Positions 62,475 to 64,000 of a DNA stretch of 64,000 nt are shown one piece after another. Below the pieces are notes generated by a model, which was not told where the DNA came from, did no database searches, and saw nothing but the letters and a program-made list of their open reading frames with translations. Source of the DNA: Balneola sp. EhC07 (GTDB taxonomy: Bacteria > Bacteroidota > Rhodothermia > Balneolales > Balneolaceae); NCBI RefSeq assembly GCF_001650905.1, contig NZ_LXYG01000017.1:248001-312000 (forward strand). Direction: 5' to 3'. Numbering within the stretch: position 1 is the stretch's first letter; each line of letters starts with the position of its first letter. A program made the translations under genes and the position numbers.

Positions 62475-62945
62475 TTGAATAACCTCCCCCGATTTATTTT
62501 TTACTTAACCGGAATACTTATTATTTCCGGAGCTTTTACGCTGATAACCTCCGATCTGCTAACTAAAGTGAACGATGGAACCACTTTAGGAACCATTCTA
62601 TTTTTCTTTTTCGGATTGATTTACATGAATATGGTGACCATCACCAGCAGAAGATTTATGAGGCGCTTAGAAGGTCCAACAGTGGCACCATATGTGTTTG
62701 CGATCTTTACTTTAATTCCACCTGCTGTTTGGGTAAATATTTATCAGGATGGAACTGCAACTTCGCCCGCAATTTATGTACCTATGCTTTTAGTGGCAGT
62801 TGGTACAGGTGCATTTTTTGGTCATCGTATGGGGCTAAAAGCACAAATCAAATTTCAGGAGAACCTAAAAGCCTACTTTGACCAAGACAAACGCTTGCAT
62901 AGCGATCCTCCTCAAGACGAGGACGAAAATTCAACTAAAAACTAA
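62475..62945 (+). CDS. Hypothetical membrane protein
   Basis: A 156-residue protein with four probable membrane segments (about 5-27, 35-57, 72-93, 97-120) and an acidic, soluble C-terminal tail (D-Q-D-K-R-L-H-S-D-P-P-Q-D-E-D-E). I do not recognise a family. The only fitting start is TTG at 62475; the next in-frame ATG (M-N-M-V-T-I) would remove the first helix. It follows the EnvC-like gene by 60 bases. Confidence 0.75.
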   Translation: MNNLPRFIFYLTGILIISGAFTLITSDLLTKVNDGTTLGTILFFFFGLIYMNMVTITSRRFMRRLEGPTVAPYVFAIFTLIPPAVWVNIYQDGTATSPAIYVPMLLVAVGTGAFFGHRMGLKAQIKFQENLKAYFDQDKRLHSDPPQDEDENSTKN

Positions 62946-62950
62946 CTCTT

Positions 62951-64000
62951 ATGAAATCAATTAAATCTCTGATCATATTTTGCATAGCATTCTTTTTCTC
63001 TGCGGATATTGCAATTTCTCAGTCTGTAACACCTGAAGAGCTTCATAAGATTGGTGCGGCTCCATCAGCAGAACGTATTGAAAGAGATATTCAAACATTG
63101 GTAGATTTTGGAACCAGACATACACTTTCTGATACCGTCTCAAGCAAAAGAGGAATTGGTGCAGCCCGAAGATGGATCAAAGCAGAGTTTGAACGAATTT
63201 CAGCAGACTGTGGCGGTTGTCTAGAAGTCTTTTATGTGAGTGATGTGATTTCCGGCCAAAGAAGAATTCCTGATCCTGTTAATATTGTAAACGTTGTTGC
63301 GATCCAGAGAGGAACCGCAGATCCGAATCGATTTGTAATGATGAGTGGAGATATTGACTCCAGAGTTTCAGATCCATTAGATGGTGTTTCAGACTCACCG
63401 GGAGCTAATGACAACGCATCAGGAATGGCTGGAGTAATTGAATCTGCTCGAGTACTAACCAAATACGAGTTTCCGGGATCTATAATGTATGTTGGTTTGT
63501 CAGGAGAGGAGCAAGGGCTTTTCGGGGGGCAGATTTTAGCAGATCATGCACTCGAAAAAGGCTGGAGAATTAAAGCCGTTCTCAACAATGATATGATCGG
63601 AAACATCAAAGGAATTAACGGAGTGATCAATAATACCACAGCTCGTGTATTTTCGGAAGGAACAAGAGCAGTTGAAACAGAACAGGAGGCCAGAATTCGC
63701 AGATTTACCGGTGGTGAGGTTGATTCCCCTTCAAGAAATGTTGCACGTTACGTGGATAAAATGGCAGATTTGTATATCACGAATTTAGATGTAATGATGA
63801 TCTATCGTTTAGATCGTTTTGGAAGAGGTGGGCATCATCGTCCGTTTAATGCTGTTGGGTTTCCGGGAGTTAGAATCATGGAACCCAATGAAAATTATGT
63901 AATGCAACATCAGGACATAAGAACTGAGGATGGAATTAAGTACGGTGATACTATTGACGGTGTGGATTTTGATTATGCAGCTAAGTTAACCGGTTTAAAT
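62951..64000 (+). CDS. M28-family metallopeptidase (3' end beyond the window)
   Basis: The reading frame opens at ATG 62951 and is still open at the window end (350 codons). A signal peptide (about 1-24, ISQ) leads into an M28/aminopeptidase core: GANDNASGMAGVIE (zinc-binding Asp), LSGEEQGLFGG (catalytic Glu region) and an NNDMIGN segment. In most M28 enzymes the first ligand is the His of a GHxD motif; here the motif is SGDIDS, so that position is Asp134. The protein is truncated by the window, not by mutation. Substrate unknown; it is most likely periplasmic or extracellular. Confidence 0.88.
   Translation, partial: MKSIKSLIIFCIAFFFSADIAISQSVTPEELHKIGAAPSAERIERDIQTLVDFGTRHTLSDTVSSKRGIGAARRWIKAEFERISADCGGCLEVFYVSDVISGQRRIPDPVNIVNVVAIQRGTADPNRFVMMSGDIDSRVSDPLDGVSDSPGANDNASGMAGVIESARVLTKYEFPGSIMYVGLSGEEQGLFGGQILADHALEKGWRIKAVLNNDMIGNIKGINGVINNTTARVFSEGTRAVETEQEARIRRFTGGEVDSPSRNVARYVDKMADLYITNLDVMMIYRLDRFGRGGHHRPFNAVGFPGVRIMEPNENYVMQHQDIRTEDGIKYGDTIDGVDFDYAAKLTGLN

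Noticed and set aside
1-64000. CRISPR arrays, prophage, insertion sequence transposases, rRNA or tRNA genes
   Set aside because: I found no regularly spaced direct repeats, no transposase, integrase or phage structural genes, and no convincing tRNA or rRNA sequence by eye.

Overview
This 64 kb window looks like ordinary chromosomal DNA of a low-GC (roughly 40%) Gram-negative bacterium of the Balneolota/Rhodothermota side of the Bacteroidota-like phyla (a Balneola- or Gracilimonas-type organism is my best guess). The grounds are a subtilase with a C-terminal type IX secretion (T9SS) sorting signal of the NYPNPFNP type, a PorV/PorQ-like outer-membrane protein, many SPII lipoproteins, a Rho factor with an Asn/Lys-rich N-terminal insertion, a DUF4270-like lipoprotein, phosphosulfolactate synthase, and frequent weak or absent Shine-Dalgarno sequences. 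The taxon is inferred from protein style; no rRNA is present.

Layout. 1-4.7 kb: an S41-type lipoprotein and a large secreted BNR-repeat protein. 4.7-8.7 kb: MgtC-like and MscS-like membrane proteins and an ECF sigma / membrane anti-sigma-like / Spy-CnrX-like trio. 8.8-13.7 kb: glycogen phosphorylase, ispE and a CCA-adding enzyme. 13.7-19.9 kb: a universal stress protein, a Doc/AbrB toxin-antitoxin pair, two tandem BsuPI-like lipoproteins, a sugar-nucleotidyltransferase, a membrane-anchored MurF-like ligase and a LolC/E-type permease. 19.9-29.2 kb: glgB, malQ, a phosphosulfolactate synthase, a half-length degenerate glycogen-synthase homologue, a DUF4270-like lipoprotein, an outer-membrane protein and a TPR protein. 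29.4-34 kb: rho, then a compact reverse-strand operon miaA-purS-clpS-purQ-lptB-rhodanese. 34-42 kb: a PorV-like protein, dnaN, an SAM hydroxide adenosyltransferase, a methyltransferase and the T9SS subtilase. 42-52 kb: argS, a four-helix-bundle cassette, radC, AMP nucleosidase, Nudix, OsmC, a peroxiredoxin, topA and two hypotheticals. 52-58.5 kb: malic enzyme, an M1 peptidase and the classical dnaX-ybaB-recR set. 58.6-64 kb: a TPR protein, a DUF4292-like lipoprotein, an EnvC-like protein, a small membrane protein and an M28 peptidase cut by the window end.

How it works together. glgP, glgB and malQ cover glycogen branching and breakdown. dnaN, dnaX, ybaB, recR, radC and topA supply replication and repair. 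LptB, LolC/E, PorV, EnvC and the lipoproteins serve the envelope. AMP nucleosidase and the Nudix enzyme both yield ribose-5-phosphate-linked products.

I found no CRISPR array, prophage, intact insertion sequence, rRNA, tRNA or clear defence island, and I do not see one obvious undescribed system. The most notable observations are: (i) homologues with altered catalytic residues (S41, GlgA-like, EnvC-like, perhaps M28); (ii) a DnaX without its zinc module; (iii) several families of intergenic palindromes, including a two-hairpin element found twice with the same 37-nt spacer; (iv) a four-helix-bundle gene framed by 23-bp inverted repeats; (v) a toxin-antitoxin pair with a palindrome abutting its start codon; (vi) tandem lipoproteins with conserved ends and diverged centres; and (vii) a triple AAAGGTG repeat that carries both a stop codon and the next gene's ribosome binding site.
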